A stretch of DNA of 64,000 bases. It comes from Haloarcula marismortui ATCC 43049 (GTDB taxonomy: Archaea; Halobacteriota; Halobacteria; Halobacteriales; Haloarculaceae). The position numbers and the translations under genes were made by a program. Location of the stretch: assembly GCF_000011085.1 (NCBI RefSeq), contig NC_006394.1, forward strand, positions 91,301-155,300, read 5' to 3'. The notes under the pieces were generated by a model. The model saw only the letters and a program-made list of their open reading frames with translations, was not told the DNA's origin and made no database searches. This document shows positions 1 to 8,818 of the stretch, piece after piece (position 1 is the stretch's first letter; every line of letters begins with the position of its first letter).

Positions 1-1524
1 TGCTGTATCAGAGTCCAAATCGGAATCCTTGTAGTCATCGTACACCTCCCGATGCTTCTCCGTGATAAACTCCGGAAGAGGAATCCGAGTATCCGTCGCC
101 AACCCCACACGTTTCACAAACTCGAGGATATCACGATCCTCGGGCTCAGGTAAATCGATACCTTCGAAAGGCTCCTCAAGCCGCTGCTGATACGTCTTAT
201 CCGAATCTGGGAATTCAAATTCTACCCTCCGGATATCATCCTTATCCTGGATTTTGAGCATCTCAAAGTATTGCTCAACACTCAGATCATCAGGATCAAC
301 ATTAAAATTGAACTGGCCTTCTCCGAATTCGTGGATATCATCGGCAGTCTTCTCCCAATTAATCTCAACGTGGATTGGATGCTCAGGTGTAGGCTCCGAA
401 CCAAACTCTACCTCAAACTCCAGCGTGTCGCCGGCAAGAGACCAATTACCGATCCACTCTACTGTTGACTTTTCTGGAACCTGCAAATCCTCAATTACAT
501 CCGGCATTACATTTCTCGGCAATAGAATCCGAGAATCAGGATTAGCGATATGTATCAAATCATTCTCATCCTGGCCACCACCACCGGTGGACTTCCAGAA
601 GCTGAGATTAATCTCTTCACCCTCATCTAAAGTCGCCACATCATATGCCTGGGTATAGAGAGTATACACATCTTCGACGACATTCAGAGTCTTCTCTTCC
701 AGAATCGATCGAGGAATAGTCAGCAGATACGGCTCACCATCCTGTGAATCAGCAGAGTACTTACACAGGAACTGAATGACTTCATCATCGAGAACAATTC
801 GATCATCGAGTAACTCGTCATTCCCGAGCTCAAACCCAGTACTGTCACCAACCGTAACCCGATTGCCGTGTTTAACGGCGTTGTACGCCTCTCGGAAATT
901 CAAATAGAAGACAGCAATATTCTTGAGTTTATTTCTCAGATTCTCAATCGAATCCTCGACTAACAACTCCATCTCCATCGACTCAGGGATATCCTCACCC
1001 TCACCTTCGTGAATCTCTATATCAGCCAACCCAACATCAACTGGAACATCTTCCAGTTCTTCCTCTGAGAAACTAATCGCTCCCTCTCGCACCGCCTGAT
1101 ACCCAAAGATCAAACTCAGAACCTCATTCGAGTCAGCCTCAACATCTCGTTTATCAAGATACCCATCAAGTTCCTCCTCCAGAATAGCCTCAAAGAGTGG
1201 CCGTATATCTCCGCTTGAAGTCCGGATAATCTCATTAATATAGGATTCCTTATTCAAAATGAGATATCTGAAATAGGATCCAAACTCCTCGATATACTGC
1301 ATCGTTGCTCGGAAAAGATCCACGACCGAGTACACCTTTACAGTATCCCGCTGGTCCTCAGGTACCGCATCCAACCCTGCGTTGATTGTCCCTGCGATTT
1401 TACATATGTGAGCGTACGCTATCTCCGGGTCTTGACGATCCTGAATAACCTCTTCGGGATCCTGAGTCTCTGAGTCAGAATAAAACTCGGTATACTCGAA
1501 GAAGCTTTTCTCATTTTCAGACAT
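1..1524 (-). CDS. Hypothetical protein, 3' end cut by the window edge
   Basis: An uninterrupted minus-strand reading frame runs from an ATG at 1524 to the left edge, giving at least 508 residues beginning MSENEKSFFEYTEF. No stop codon is reached, so the C terminus lies outside the window. The protein is acidic, without membrane segments or cysteine motifs. A middle stretch (NLRNKLKNIAVFYLNFREAY followed by NAVKHG) resembles helical segments of HEPN-like proteins, but the R-to-H spacing does not fit the RX4-6H motif, so I assign no function. The region is clearly more AT-rich than the backbone to its right and uses AGA and ATA codons, which suggests acquired cargo. The start is supported by a TATA-like sequence just upstream. 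Confidence 0.75.
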   Translation of the reverse strand, partial: MSENEKSFFEYTEFYSDSETQDPEEVIQDRQDPEIAYAHICKIAGTINAGLDAVPEDQRDTVKVYSVVDLFRATMQYIEEFGSYFRYLILNKESYINEIIRTSSGDIRPLFEAILEEELDGYLDKRDVEADSNEVLSLIFGYQAVREGAISFSEEELEDVPVDVGLADIEIHEGEGEDIPESMEMELLVEDSIENLRNKLKNIAVFYLNFREAYNAVKHGNRVTVGDSTGFELGNDELLDDRIVLDDEVIQFLCKYSADSQDGEPYLLTIPRSILEEKTLNVVEDVYTLYTQAYDVATLDEGEEINLSFWKSTGGGGQDENDLIHIANPDSRILLPRNVMPDVIEDLQVPEKSTVEWIGNWSLAGDTLEFEVEFGSEPTPEHPIHVEINWEKTADDIHEFGEGQFNFNVDPDDLSVEQYFEMLKIQDKDDIRRVEFEFPDSDKTYQQRLEEPFEGIDLPEPEDRDILEFVKRVGLATDTRIPLPEFITEKHREVYDDYKDSDLDSDTA

Positions 1525-1532
1525 ACTATACA

Positions 1533-1543
1533 GTATATAAAAG
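1533..1543 (-). promoter_or_regulatory. TATA-type promoter for the 1524 gene
   Basis: Read on the minus strand this is CTTTTATATAC, about 10-20 bp upstream of the ATG at 1524. The distance fits a haloarchaeal TATA box only if the transcript is nearly leaderless. Confidence 0.4.
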
Positions 1544-1630
1544 AGGGTGAAAAGCGTTTGTCACCAGAATTTCTTTCACTTTCTTCAGAGTTCGACAGGG
1601 CCATTTCGGTTAAATCGTCCGAACAGTTAA

Positions 1631-1818
1631 CCTGACACCAGCGACGACCTCCCCTAGACACCAGGTATGCTGAGAGTCGTGCTGAGTCAACAAATCGTAG
1701 GACGGCAGCACTAGACACCAGACTCACCGACGAGGGAGTTCCCGGACAGCCCCCGAAATCTGGTGTCAGGTATTGCTGTCTTGCGATTTGGAGGCGAATT
1801 GTGCCACTAGACAGCAGG
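1631..1818. repeat. Cluster of CTAGACACCAG-type short repeats
   Basis: Five related 11-12-mers lie within 190 bp of non-coding DNA: CCTGACACCAG at 1631-1641, CTAGACACCAGG at 1654-1665, CTAGACACCAG at 1711-1721, the inverse CTGGTGTCAGG at 1760-1770, and CTAGACAGCAGG at 1807-1818. The first and fourth are exact inverse complements. They lie between the AT-rich gene ending the left side and the first backbone gene at 2050. They could be iterons, regulator sites or the scar of a recombination junction. Nothing else was recognised between 1544 and 1992. Confidence 0.55.
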
Positions 1819-1992
1819 AAAATCAACCGATATGTGGTGGGGGTGGCGGCCCAAAGTTATGTTCGCGGCCACCAGGGCCGAGATGCCAGGCCGCTGGCCA
1901 AGCGAGAGTAGGCTGCCACCCGGACGATGGCGTGGGGCGTGGAGGGTGAAGGAGCAGATCGACATCGTGACTGAGAATGGTGACTGTGGCGA

Positions 1993-2030
1993 CTGTTTAT
2001 TGTGCCCCCGAGTGGGTGCGGGGCGGTTCC
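1993..2030 (+). promoter_or_regulatory. GC hairpin leader element 1
   Basis: TGTTTATTGTG is followed by GCCCC, a loop containing GAGTGGGT, and GGGGC. The ATG at 2050 lies 19 nt downstream. First member of the dispersed hairpin family. Confidence 0.6.
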
Positions 2031-2049
2031 TGTGCTGCCCCTGATTTGT

Positions 2050-2340
2050 ATGTCTGGTCCGGATAGATACGACGATACGGCAGACGATCACGAACGGTTC
2101 GAAGCGGAATTGCTCGCTCAGGATCGGGATGCGCGGTCACCATCGACGGCGGATCTTGACGACGAGACGGCCCGCCAGCTGGTTCGAGAGCTACTCGATG
2201 CCGGGACAGTCACACCGGTCGTCGACCAGCGGCTCCTCGTTCACGAGCCCAGCAACACAGCGTTCGAATCGATGCAGCAGCTCGCCGTCTTCCACACAGG
2301 CTGGACGGCCGCCCGGGACGCCGGCGAGGGTGATGGGTGA
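2050..2340 (+). CDS. Small acidic hypothetical backbone protein
   Basis: A 96-residue protein starting MSGPDRYDDTADDHERF at the first ATG after hairpin element 1. It is strongly acidic and predicted largely helical; I see no recognised domain. A longer reading frame begins at 2002, but that would translate through the hairpin, so 2050 is preferred. Its TGA stop overlaps the ATG of the next gene (TGATG at 2338-2342), so the two are probably translated together. It appears to be the first gene of a run of small plasmid-type genes to 3851. Confidence 0.65.
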   Translation: MSGPDRYDDTADDHERFEAELLAQDRDARSPSTADLDDETARQLVRELLDAGTVTPVVDQRLLVHEPSNTAFESMQQLAVFHTGWTAARDAGEGDG

Positions 2341-2666
2341 TGCAGCAGACGCTGGCCGGCTGTGCCTTCTGCGAGGCTCCATCCGGGATAGAGACTGGGA
2401 TCGCCTACACGTGGGGGAAGGAAGAGCGGGTCAACCACCCGATTTGCGTCGACTGTGCGATCCAAGAGACGCCGGATCCCGATGATCGTGATCACTACGC
2501 CTGTGACAGCTGTGGCCTCGTCGTCAACGCGCTCGCAGCGCTCACACGGTTTCGAATCGAACTCGGCCATCTCGAAGGCCCGATACAGGTCTGTGCGCGG
2601 TGTAGTCCAGGCGGGCCAGCAACGTACTGGACACGCGACCTCGAGGCACACATCGTCTCTGACTGA
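2340..2666 (+). CDS. Double zinc-ribbon hypothetical protein
   Basis: A 108-residue protein with four CxxC knuckles (CAFC near residue 8, CVDC near 38, CDSC near 56, CARC near 84), enough for two zinc ribbons. Small zinc-ribbon proteins are common on haloarchaeal plasmids and are thought to bind nucleic acid or protein, but the target is unknown. The ATG at 2340 overlaps the previous stop by one base. A GTG three bases upstream (2337) is the only alternative start and is less likely. Confidence 0.7.
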   Translation: MQQTLAGCAFCEAPSGIETGIAYTWGKEERVNHPICVDCAIQETPDPDDRDHYACDSCGLVVNALAALTRFRIELGHLEGPIQVCARCSPGGPATYWTRDLEAHIVSD

Positions 2667-2816
2667 CCCGCCGAGCGGTCGTCGACGCGAGTGGTACGGC
2701 GACCACTGCGGGAGGGTCACAGTTGTCCGTAGCTGTCCCACCCCGCGAACTCAGCAGCGCTGGTTGTGTCGCTGTCTCGTTGCTCCGCTATCTTCAACAG
2801 ACGGGCGCTCCTCGGG

Positions 2817-3173
2817 ATGACTATGGACTGCCCCGCGTGCGGGTCCCCCGTCACCCTCGAGGTCGGACCAGACCGGCCCCTGTCGACGTCGCTGTCCGAC
2901 GCCGTCCTCGCAGCGGAAGAGGACGAGCAGATCGAGGTGACCCGCGATTGTTGGGACTGTGGCTGGCACGAAACGCGGGCGCTTCGCGTCGCATCGATCG
3001 ACAGGACCGCCGGCGACGAGACTGCCGTCGAGCGAGCCGCACTCATCGACGAGATTGCCGATGAGCTCGCAGCGATCGGCTGTGTGGGTACGCTTGAGGA
3101 GACGCTGGCTGCAATCCGTGAGCAACGAGAAACCGACTCGGCGACGACCGATACGGACGACGCGGCGGAGTGA
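2817..3173 (+). CDS. Zinc-ribbon hypothetical protein
   Basis: A 118-residue protein beginning MTMDCPACGSPV, with a second knuckle CWDC about 40 residues later, so one zinc ribbon. The rest is acidic helix ending in a T/D-rich tail. A second ATG at 2823 (MDCPACG) is an equally good start. Six bases separate its stop from the next gene, which suggests one transcript with 3180-3509. No function can be assigned. Confidence 0.7.
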   Translation: MTMDCPACGSPVTLEVGPDRPLSTSLSDAVLAAEEDEQIEVTRDCWDCGWHETRALRVASIDRTAGDETAVERAALIDEIADELAAIGCVGTLEETLAAIREQRETDSATTDTDDAAE

Positions 3174-3179
3174 CTCGCA

Positions 3180-3509
3180 ATGCCTGATACAGAGGCCAAC
3201 TATAATGTTCGTGAGCAAACCGGGAATCCCGAGCACGCATCGGTCGACGATGTGGTTGACCTCGTGATCTACCGGGCGCAGAACCCGCGAACCGAGCACG
3301 AGGATGCACATTTCGATACGGCGGTCGCGGCTCTCGTCGACAGATACGGAACGGAGTCGGTCCGGACAGTCATCAACCGCATCCTCGTCGACGACGAGCC
3401 GTTCCGGACCGCCACGAACGGCCTTGAGATGCGCAACGTCGACGGCGTTCGGATCGGAACCGCAGCCAGCTGGTTTCTCGAGGAGCTAAACGCACAGGAC
3501 GACCACTGA
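3180..3509 (+). CDS. Small hypothetical backbone protein
   Basis: A 109-residue acidic protein (MPDTEANYNVREQTGNPEHA) immediately downstream of the zinc-ribbon gene. It has no cysteine motif or membrane segment. The pattern of alternating hydrophobics in DTAVAALVDRYGTESVRTVI suggests a compact helical domain. I do not recognise the family. Position and codon usage match the flanking backbone genes. Confidence 0.65.
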   Translation: MPDTEANYNVREQTGNPEHASVDDVVDLVIYRAQNPRTEHEDAHFDTAVAALVDRYGTESVRTVINRILVDDEPFRTATNGLEMRNVDGVRIGTAASWFLEELNAQDDH

Positions 3510-3593
3510 GGGACCGGTTGAAAGGCCGCAGCGACAGGCCGTCGAGCCCCCATTTTTAACTCCTGTTCGTCCTATCTACCCGTCGAGGCCATA

Positions 3594-3851
3594 ATGGCAC
3601 CCTCCACCCCGAGAGACTCAGATCCATCCCCCGATCTACTCGTTGAAATCGTCGAGACACTGGAAGCCCACGGGCTCCCCACCGACTCGTATCAGCTCCA
3701 CGACGCTGTTGACGTCGAGGCACTCGAGCAGCTTCTCGCATCCTCAGCCGGGGACGTGGAAGTCCGGTTCACCGTGGAGGGGATCCAACTCGCCGTCACC
3801 CACGACGGCGTCGATGTCCTTCTCGACGAGCCAGCCGGGGCACCGGATTAG
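3594..3851 (+). CDS. HalOD1-like small protein
   Basis: An 85-residue protein. The stretch LLVEIVETLEAHGLPTDSYQ, then LHDAVDVEALEQLL, then a beta-rich end (VRFTVEGIQLAVTHDGVDVL) matches the layout of the halobacterial output domain HalOD1, found alone or fused to regulators in haloarchaea. Its molecular role is unproven. A T-run at about 3554-3558 upstream could end transcription of the preceding gene. The start is the first ATG after that run. Confidence 0.7.
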   Translation: MAPSTPRDSDPSPDLLVEIVETLEAHGLPTDSYQLHDAVDVEALEQLLASSAGDVEVRFTVEGIQLAVTHDGVDVLLDEPAGAPD

Positions 3852-4438
3852 TAGCGCGATCGAATTCGTCGACAGCGACACTCCCTGAAAGCCCTCGGCC
3901 GCTCGGCATCCCGCGACCACCGCTGCGCTCCTCGTCCCTGCGGTGCTTGCGGGGTCGGGGGACGACCGAGGCGGCCTCGCCCTTTCTGAGTCCGCCAGGA
4001 CGGTGAATGACCATCCGAGCGGCGCAGCCGGGTGGACAGGTGTGTCCGTACCGGCCCGCCCCGCTCGCCGCTGCCGCCCTCCGCGTCGCTCGCGACCGAC
4101 CATTCCGGGCTGCCTGCCTGCGGTAGCGGGCGGGCTGCCGGGCTAAAGTGAATGTGCCCTCGGCGCCAGCGGGAAAGCGCGGGGGGTTGCGCGGCGTGGC
4201 TGCTCACCCCCCACGCTTTCTCCGCTGGCCGCTCGCTCCGGGCGGGTCGGCGCGCGGTGCTGGTTGGGGTCGCCGCACTCGGGCGCGCTCTCGCTCGCGC
4301 CCGGTAGGGCGCTCGCGAAGGCGCGAGCGAGAGCGCGCAGTCGGTGCTATCGGTCGTCGACGTCGTCGGAAAACCGCGATGTTAGGGGCATCGCGGTGGC
4401 GGCGCACGAGCGCCTTCAGTGGTATCTGGAGGATACCA
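3852..4438. other. GC-extreme non-coding region upstream of the OB-fold gene
   Basis: About 590 bp of very GC-rich sequence with no convincing gene; open frames here are composition artefacts. It is dense in CGCTCGCG-type words and inverted repeats, the longest being the 19-bp palindrome at 4283-4338. Similar GC-rich words recur just after the OB-fold gene (about 5325-5405). Confidence 0.6.
4283..4338. repeat. Perfect 19-bp inverted repeat
   Basis: GCGCGCTCTCGCTCGCGCC at 4283-4301 is exactly inverted at 4320-4338, with an 18-nt loop. It ends 100 bp upstream of the ATG at 4439. No T-run follows, so it is not a simple terminator. It could form a cruciform, a leader hairpin or a protein site. 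Confidence 0.75.
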
Positions 4439-5299
4439 ATGTCAAGTAACAACTCGAGTCGCAAGGTCGTTACGGTGGATGAACAGGCATTCGAACGAAC
4501 CGAAGACGCCGGCGTCGACGAGGACGGCTTCAAGGTCGTCGACGACAAACCGGAGTTCCGAGCGACGGTTCAGCAGGAAAAGCAGGCGAAGGTGGATTCC
4601 AACCACCCAGACGGCATCGTCCAGGACTTCTCGCACCTGCCCCTCGCGCAGGAAGAGAAGATTCGCGCCCGGGAGGCCGAACTGGACCACATCAGCGCCC
4701 AGGCGGAACTCGGCACCCAAGACGGGCGGGCGAAGCGAACTCGCAAGGTCGTCACCGAACGGCGACAGCGTAAGCGGGCGGAACGCACCCCGGACCGGAC
4801 GGATCCGCGAGAGCGTCTCTCCCGGATGGAGCTGGCGAAGGTGAACCAGGAAGCAGACCGGATGGCACAGCGGCTTCGCACCGGTCACAGTCGGGCGGCC
4901 GTCTCGCGGGCGCTCGCAAAGCGGGTCGCCAAGGGGCAAGACATCACCAAAGCAGTGTTCGACACGATGGATGCACTCAAGGCGGCCCCCGGCGCCATCT
5001 GCCCGATCGAGGACGTCCCGGACGTGCAGACGGATGAGGTGAGCATCGAAGGAGAAGTCGTTCAGCTCTGGGATGCTTCCAGCCGGAAGATCGCTCAAGT
5101 GGGCTTGGTCGCGGACGACACCGGGAAAATCAAGTTCACCTCGTGGCGAAAATCGGAGCCTGCCTTCGTCCAAGAAGGGGACACCGTCCGAATGCGGGCG
5201 GTTAAGAAGAACTGGTACGAGGGACGATGTTCACTCGCCGTGACCTACGACAGTATGATCGTCTTCCCAGAACGCGACCGCCGCTGGTGGGAGGAGTAG
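4439..5299 (+). CDS. OB-fold ssDNA-binding (RPA/SSB-like) protein
   Basis: A 286-residue protein. The C-terminal part, about residues 195-275 (VSIEGEVVQLWDASSRKIAQ, then GLVADDTGKIKFTSW, then VQEGDTVRMRAVKKNWYEGR), is a typical OB fold of the archaeal RPA type, here ending in a WW-rich tail. The N-terminal 190 residues are charged and helical (RRQRKRAERTPDRTDPRERL), probably for DNA or partner binding. Expected role: coating single-stranded DNA during replication or transfer of the element. The frame extends upstream to 4148, but that part is GC-rich translated repeat, so ATG 4439, preceded by GGAGGATA, is chosen. Confidence 0.8.
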   Translation: MSSNNSSRKVVTVDEQAFERTEDAGVDEDGFKVVDDKPEFRATVQQEKQAKVDSNHPDGIVQDFSHLPLAQEEKIRAREAELDHISAQAELGTQDGRAKRTRKVVTERRQRKRAERTPDRTDPRERLSRMELAKVNQEADRMAQRLRTGHSRAAVSRALAKRVAKGQDITKAVFDTMDALKAAPGAICPIEDVPDVQTDEVSIEGEVVQLWDASSRKIAQVGLVADDTGKIKFTSWRKSEPAFVQEGDTVRMRAVKKNWYEGRCSLAVTYDSMIVFPERDRRWWEE

Positions 5300-5320
5300 G
5301 GGCAACGCCCTTTCTTTTTT
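5299..5320 (+). terminator. Hairpin plus T-run terminator
   Basis: Directly after the stop codon, GGGC-AAC-GCCC is followed by TTTCTTTTTT (5311-5320). The short stem plus T-run fits an archaeal terminator for the OB-fold gene. Confidence 0.7.
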
Positions 5321-5530
5321 CGTGAGTGCCGGACCGGCCCAGGCCCCACCGCCCCACCCACCGCTCCGTGCTCGCTCCCGCTGGTCGCTGCGCGCGCAGC
5401 CACAACCTCAAGAACCGAGCTGAGATGTATGTCAGAATTCGGGAATTCGCTAACCGCGTGTATCCGTCCGAAATAAAAAGCAACTACCGCCTAGAGAGGT
5501 TTTTAGGCTGACTAGAAACATAGAGGGAAT

Positions 5531-6868
5531 ATGGTTAAATCGGGAGACGTGGATCAGCGGTGGCAGGATCTATTGCGTAATCCACGAGAAGAGGTCCATC
5601 GTGAAATCAAAAGCTGGCTTGATCTGTCTGATAATGTGGACAAGGCAAACGTAGCAAAAGCGATGCTCGCATTAGCGAATTCTGGTGGGGGTCAGATTTT
5701 GATTGGATATGAGGAGGTCGGTGAATCATGGGAACCGGATCCATCTCGACCACATCCGATTGACCACTACGATCAAGATACGATTAATGGGATCGTTGAG
5801 AAGTTTGCTGAGCCCCAGTTTCACTGTGAAGTATACCATATTGAACATCCAGAATCTGGTGAAGTCTTTCCAATTATCGATGTACCGGGAGACCATCGGG
5901 TGCCGATTCGATCAGACAGTGCTGGCCCTGAAGACCAACACGTTACCTACAACACATATTATATTAGGCGGCCAGGGCCAGAAAGTGCAGCACCGAAGAC
6001 AGGACGTGAGTGGGACGAATTGATTCGGCGGTGTGTCACTGCCTCACGTGATGATCTGTTAGATCGAATGCGAACCGTACTGACGGGGTTCGAAAAAGGA
6101 GCAAGTGAAGAAGAGATTGATCCGCTGGATCAGCTTGCTTCGTGGACTGAGGCTATGCGGGAAGACTGGGAAGCCAACGTGATGGACGAGTACGGAAATA
6201 TGGATAATTCACCCTATCGTCACGGGTACTGGTCATTTGCTTACAGTCTGGATTCTGAGTTTGATCAGCCATCTCTCTCTGAGTTCTTAGATCTACTACG
6301 GGAGGTGAAAGGTCATGAAACGGGGTGGCCGGCGTGGCTGATCAGCGAGGATCAGGTACATCCCCGCGATGAGACAATCGAAGGGTGGTATACCGGCGGA
6401 ACATTCGATGACCCAGCGCACGCAGACTACTGGCGTGCATCCCCAGACGGGATGCTGTTCTTGCTTCGTGGCTATCAGGAAGACAGCAAAGATGAACTTG
6501 AGCCAGGTACAGTTTTGGATTATATTCTCCCAATCTGGCGAGTCGGTGAATGCTTGCTACATGCGAAGCGGTTGGGGCGAGAACTCGGTGAGGAAAACAC
6601 GTCGGTCACCGTGCAAGCCCGATGGACGGGACTAGAGGGACGAACACTGGGCTCAATTGAAAATCGCCGTGGACTTTTCCCTCCGATTGAAAGAGAATCA
6701 CATCAAGCGACAGTTACGGCCAGTCAACGCTTCACTGTTCAAGATTTTGAAGACGCTCTACCGGAAGTGGTTGAGACCTTGACCCAACCGCTATACCAGA
6801 TCTTTGATTTCTACGAGCCGCCATCCGATCTAATCCAGAATGAGCTGGACCGGATGCAAAGCCAGTAA
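5531..6868 (+). CDS. AlbA_2 / Schlafen-type putative DNA-binding protein
   Basis: A 445-residue protein. Residues about 15-160 (REEVHREIKSWLDLSDN, then ANVAKAMLALANSGGGQILI, then a GDHRVPIRSD strand and YYIRRPGPESAAP) match the AlbA_2 domain (formerly divergent AAA-4), which occurs in transcription regulators, toxins and defence proteins. The C-terminal 280 residues are unrecognised. The gene is AT-rich with codon use unlike its neighbours, and ends 5 bp from the stop of a convergent gene in the same AT-rich block, so the two probably arrived together. A defence role is possible but inferred only from domain and context. Confidence 0.75.
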   Translation: MVKSGDVDQRWQDLLRNPREEVHREIKSWLDLSDNVDKANVAKAMLALANSGGGQILIGYEEVGESWEPDPSRPHPIDHYDQDTINGIVEKFAEPQFHCEVYHIEHPESGEVFPIIDVPGDHRVPIRSDSAGPEDQHVTYNTYYIRRPGPESAAPKTGREWDELIRRCVTASRDDLLDRMRTVLTGFEKGASEEEIDPLDQLASWTEAMREDWEANVMDEYGNMDNSPYRHGYWSFAYSLDSEFDQPSLSEFLDLLREVKGHETGWPAWLISEDQVHPRDETIEGWYTGGTFDDPAHADYWRASPDGMLFLLRGYQEDSKDELEPGTVLDYILPIWRVGECLLHAKRLGRELGEENTSVTVQARWTGLEGRTLGSIENRRGLFPPIERESHQATVTASQRFTVQDFEDALPEVVETLTQPLYQIFDFYEPPSDLIQNELDRMQSQ

Positions 6869-6873
6869 CAACG

Positions 6874-7623
6874 CTACTCTAGATGTTCATCCAATTCCCA
6901 CGCACCTTCATCATCGTAATAGAAACCGGGATGATATCCGAACTGAGAGTTTGATAATGGTCGGAAAAGCGGTGTGAGTTGGTCACGGATACCGTCTTCA
7001 TCGGACAGACTGAGAGGTGTGAGGCGCGAGGTGCGGTTAGGTTCAGGAAATGCTTCAACCCGGTCAACCTGCCGATGTTGGTCTATTGTCGCGTTCGTGA
7101 GATTTGTCCCACTGAGGATTGCATACACCTTCTCGCTGTGTTCATCAGGAAGGACGTCACGATAGAACTGGAGGACGGTGACGAGACTTAATTCAAGATC
7201 CTGTGAACTGACTGCATAGTCACAGTCGTATGAATGACCGGTTGGATAGCAGAGCCCGCTCCCCCGGGCCTCATATATGCCAGTATCATACAGAGTTGCC
7301 ACTGAACTCAGGTCTTTTCGATTCTCGTAGCGAGCGACAATATGGTTCCATGTCGGATCCGCGTGTTCAAACAGTCTATCGGGCCGAAACGATGGTCGAC
7401 ACGTCGCGGGAACAGGCAGTTCCTCAAGTTCTGTGATATCGACAAGACGCGATCCATCAAGAGCACTTTCAGGAACAATATGGAACAAGAGCTGTGGAAT
7501 TGCATCCTCTGAATTAAGCATATCGAAGCGCTGAAGGTGGTATTCGCGATATAATGTCGACCGATCAACCGCCGGATATTCACGGTTGAGTTCATGGAGA
7601 CGCCGAAGATGTGAATCACTCAT
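6874..7623 (-). CDS. Hypothetical partner of the AlbA_2 gene
   Basis: A 249-residue acidic protein starting MSDSHLRRLHELNREYPAVD at 7623. The part from about residue 50 onward (HIVPESALDGSRLVDITELE, then RPDRLFEHADPTWNHIVARY) resembles the tails of proteins carrying AlbA_2 domains, but no catalytic motif is visible. It converges on the AlbA_2 gene with only 5 bp between the stop codons and shares its low GC. The arrangement suggests a two-gene module with separate promoters. Confidence 0.65.
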   Translation of the reverse strand: MSDSHLRRLHELNREYPAVDRSTLYREYHLQRFDMLNSEDAIPQLLFHIVPESALDGSRLVDITELEELPVPATCRPSFRPDRLFEHADPTWNHIVARYENRKDLSSVATLYDTGIYEARGSGLCYPTGHSYDCDYAVSSQDLELSLVTVLQFYRDVLPDEHSEKVYAILSGTNLTNATIDQHRQVDRVEAFPEPNRTSRLTPLSLSDEDGIRDQLTPLFRPLSNSQFGYHPGFYYDDEGAWELDEHLE

Positions 7624-7832
7624 ATGCTCCCCCTCTCACCTTAGATAAATATGTATTCGGTCCCCTGTTGTGGCCTTGAGTGCCGCCCCAGTTCCTGCAT
7701 AGCCAGTTCATTGGTATAAGAATCAGACTCGGTCGCTGTACGCCATCGGTTCCGAGATATCTGAACCGTCTTGTAGAGGTTTATTCCACCCATAATGGGT
7801 GAAGGATTCGCTGTACTGGCGAGTTCCTGAAC

Positions 7833-8765
7833 ATGGTGAGAACGATGACTACCAGAGACATCTACGAAACTGGCTTCGACGAAGACGTCCAAACAGAGTC
7901 GAGCGCTACCCAGTGTCCAGAGTGTGACGGCCGGGTCACTACGAATGCGGTCGAAACGATCTGCGAGGACTGTGGACTTGTTATCGAGGAACAACGTATC
8001 GATCACGGGCCGGAGTGGCGGGCGTACGATGCAGACGAGCGCGAGCGAACAGGCGCACCACTCACTACAGCCCGTCACGATCGAGGCATCTCGACCGAGA
8101 TCGGCCACGGAACCGACGCACACGGGAACGAACTCTCTGGTCAGAAACGCCGGCAGCTGGCCCGGATGCGACGTGAGCAGACCCGTGGTCGCTGGCGGTC
8201 CAAAGCGGAACGGAATCTCGCACACGGGTTGGGCGAGGTACGCCGGCTGGCGAGTGCGCTCGAGCTCTCTGAGTCGATTCGTGACCAGGCGTGCCAGCTC
8301 TTCCGGAGCGCTCAGAGCGAGGATCTGCTTCGAGGCAGATCCATCGAAGCCATCGGTGCAGCGAGTATCTACGGTACCTGTCGATGTAACCAACACCCGC
8401 TTCTCCTCGAGGATGTCGTCGACGCCGCCCGAGTCGAGTCCGCTCGTGTCACCAACGCCTACCGAACACTGAATCGCGAATTAGAGCTCCCAGCACCACC
8501 AATGCGCCCGACGTCGTTCATTCCACGCCTGATCTCGGCGCTGGAGTTAGACCACGACATTCGTCGGCGCGCGAACGAACTCGCAGAACGCGCCGAGGGG
8601 ACAACCCTCACGAACGGCTGTCAGCCATCGGGCGTCGCGGCCGCCTGTGTCTATCTGGCTGCCCAAGAGCAGGGCGCGTTGATTACCCAATCCACCGTCG
8701 CGTCGGCAGCAGAGGTGTCAGTCGTGACGCTCCGAAGCCGGCGAGACGAACTCCAAGCGATCTGA
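7833..8765 (+). CDS. tfb: Transcription initiation factor TFB
   Basis: A 310-residue TFIIB homologue. An N-terminal zinc ribbon uses C28, C31, C44 and C47 (CPEC/CEDC), followed by the B-reader/linker (HGPEWRAYDADERERTGAPL) and two cyclin-like repeats, about 115-205 and 215-310. Length is normal for archaeal TFB. It would recruit RNA polymerase to TATA/BRE promoters. Haloarchaea carry several TFBs and plasmid copies can favour particular promoters, so this may help express the element. ATG 7833 and ATG 7845 are both plausible starts; the second gives the common MTTRDIYE start. The gene stands alone between the AlbA_2 module and a small gene. Confidence 0.92.
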   Translation: MVRTMTTRDIYETGFDEDVQTESSATQCPECDGRVTTNAVETICEDCGLVIEEQRIDHGPEWRAYDADERERTGAPLTTARHDRGISTEIGHGTDAHGNELSGQKRRQLARMRREQTRGRWRSKAERNLAHGLGEVRRLASALELSESIRDQACQLFRSAQSEDLLRGRSIEAIGAASIYGTCRCNQHPLLLEDVVDAARVESARVTNAYRTLNRELELPAPPMRPTSFIPRLISALELDHDIRRRANELAERAEGTTLTNGCQPSGVAAACVYLAAQEQGALITQSTVASAAEVSVVTLRSRRDELQAI

Positions 8766-8818
8766 GACGCCTCCGGTAGAGGAATACCTACATACAGGCA
8801 GAGAGTCTACAAGGGGGT

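Noticed and set aside
780..910. HEPN domain in the left-edge gene
   Set aside because: FREAYNAVKHG resembles HEPN helices but R and H are separated by seven residues, outside RX4-6H.
4148..4438. N-terminal extension of the OB-fold protein
   Set aside because: Arg/Gly-rich translation of the GC-repeat region including the palindrome; the ATG at 4439 with a purine-rich stretch fits better.
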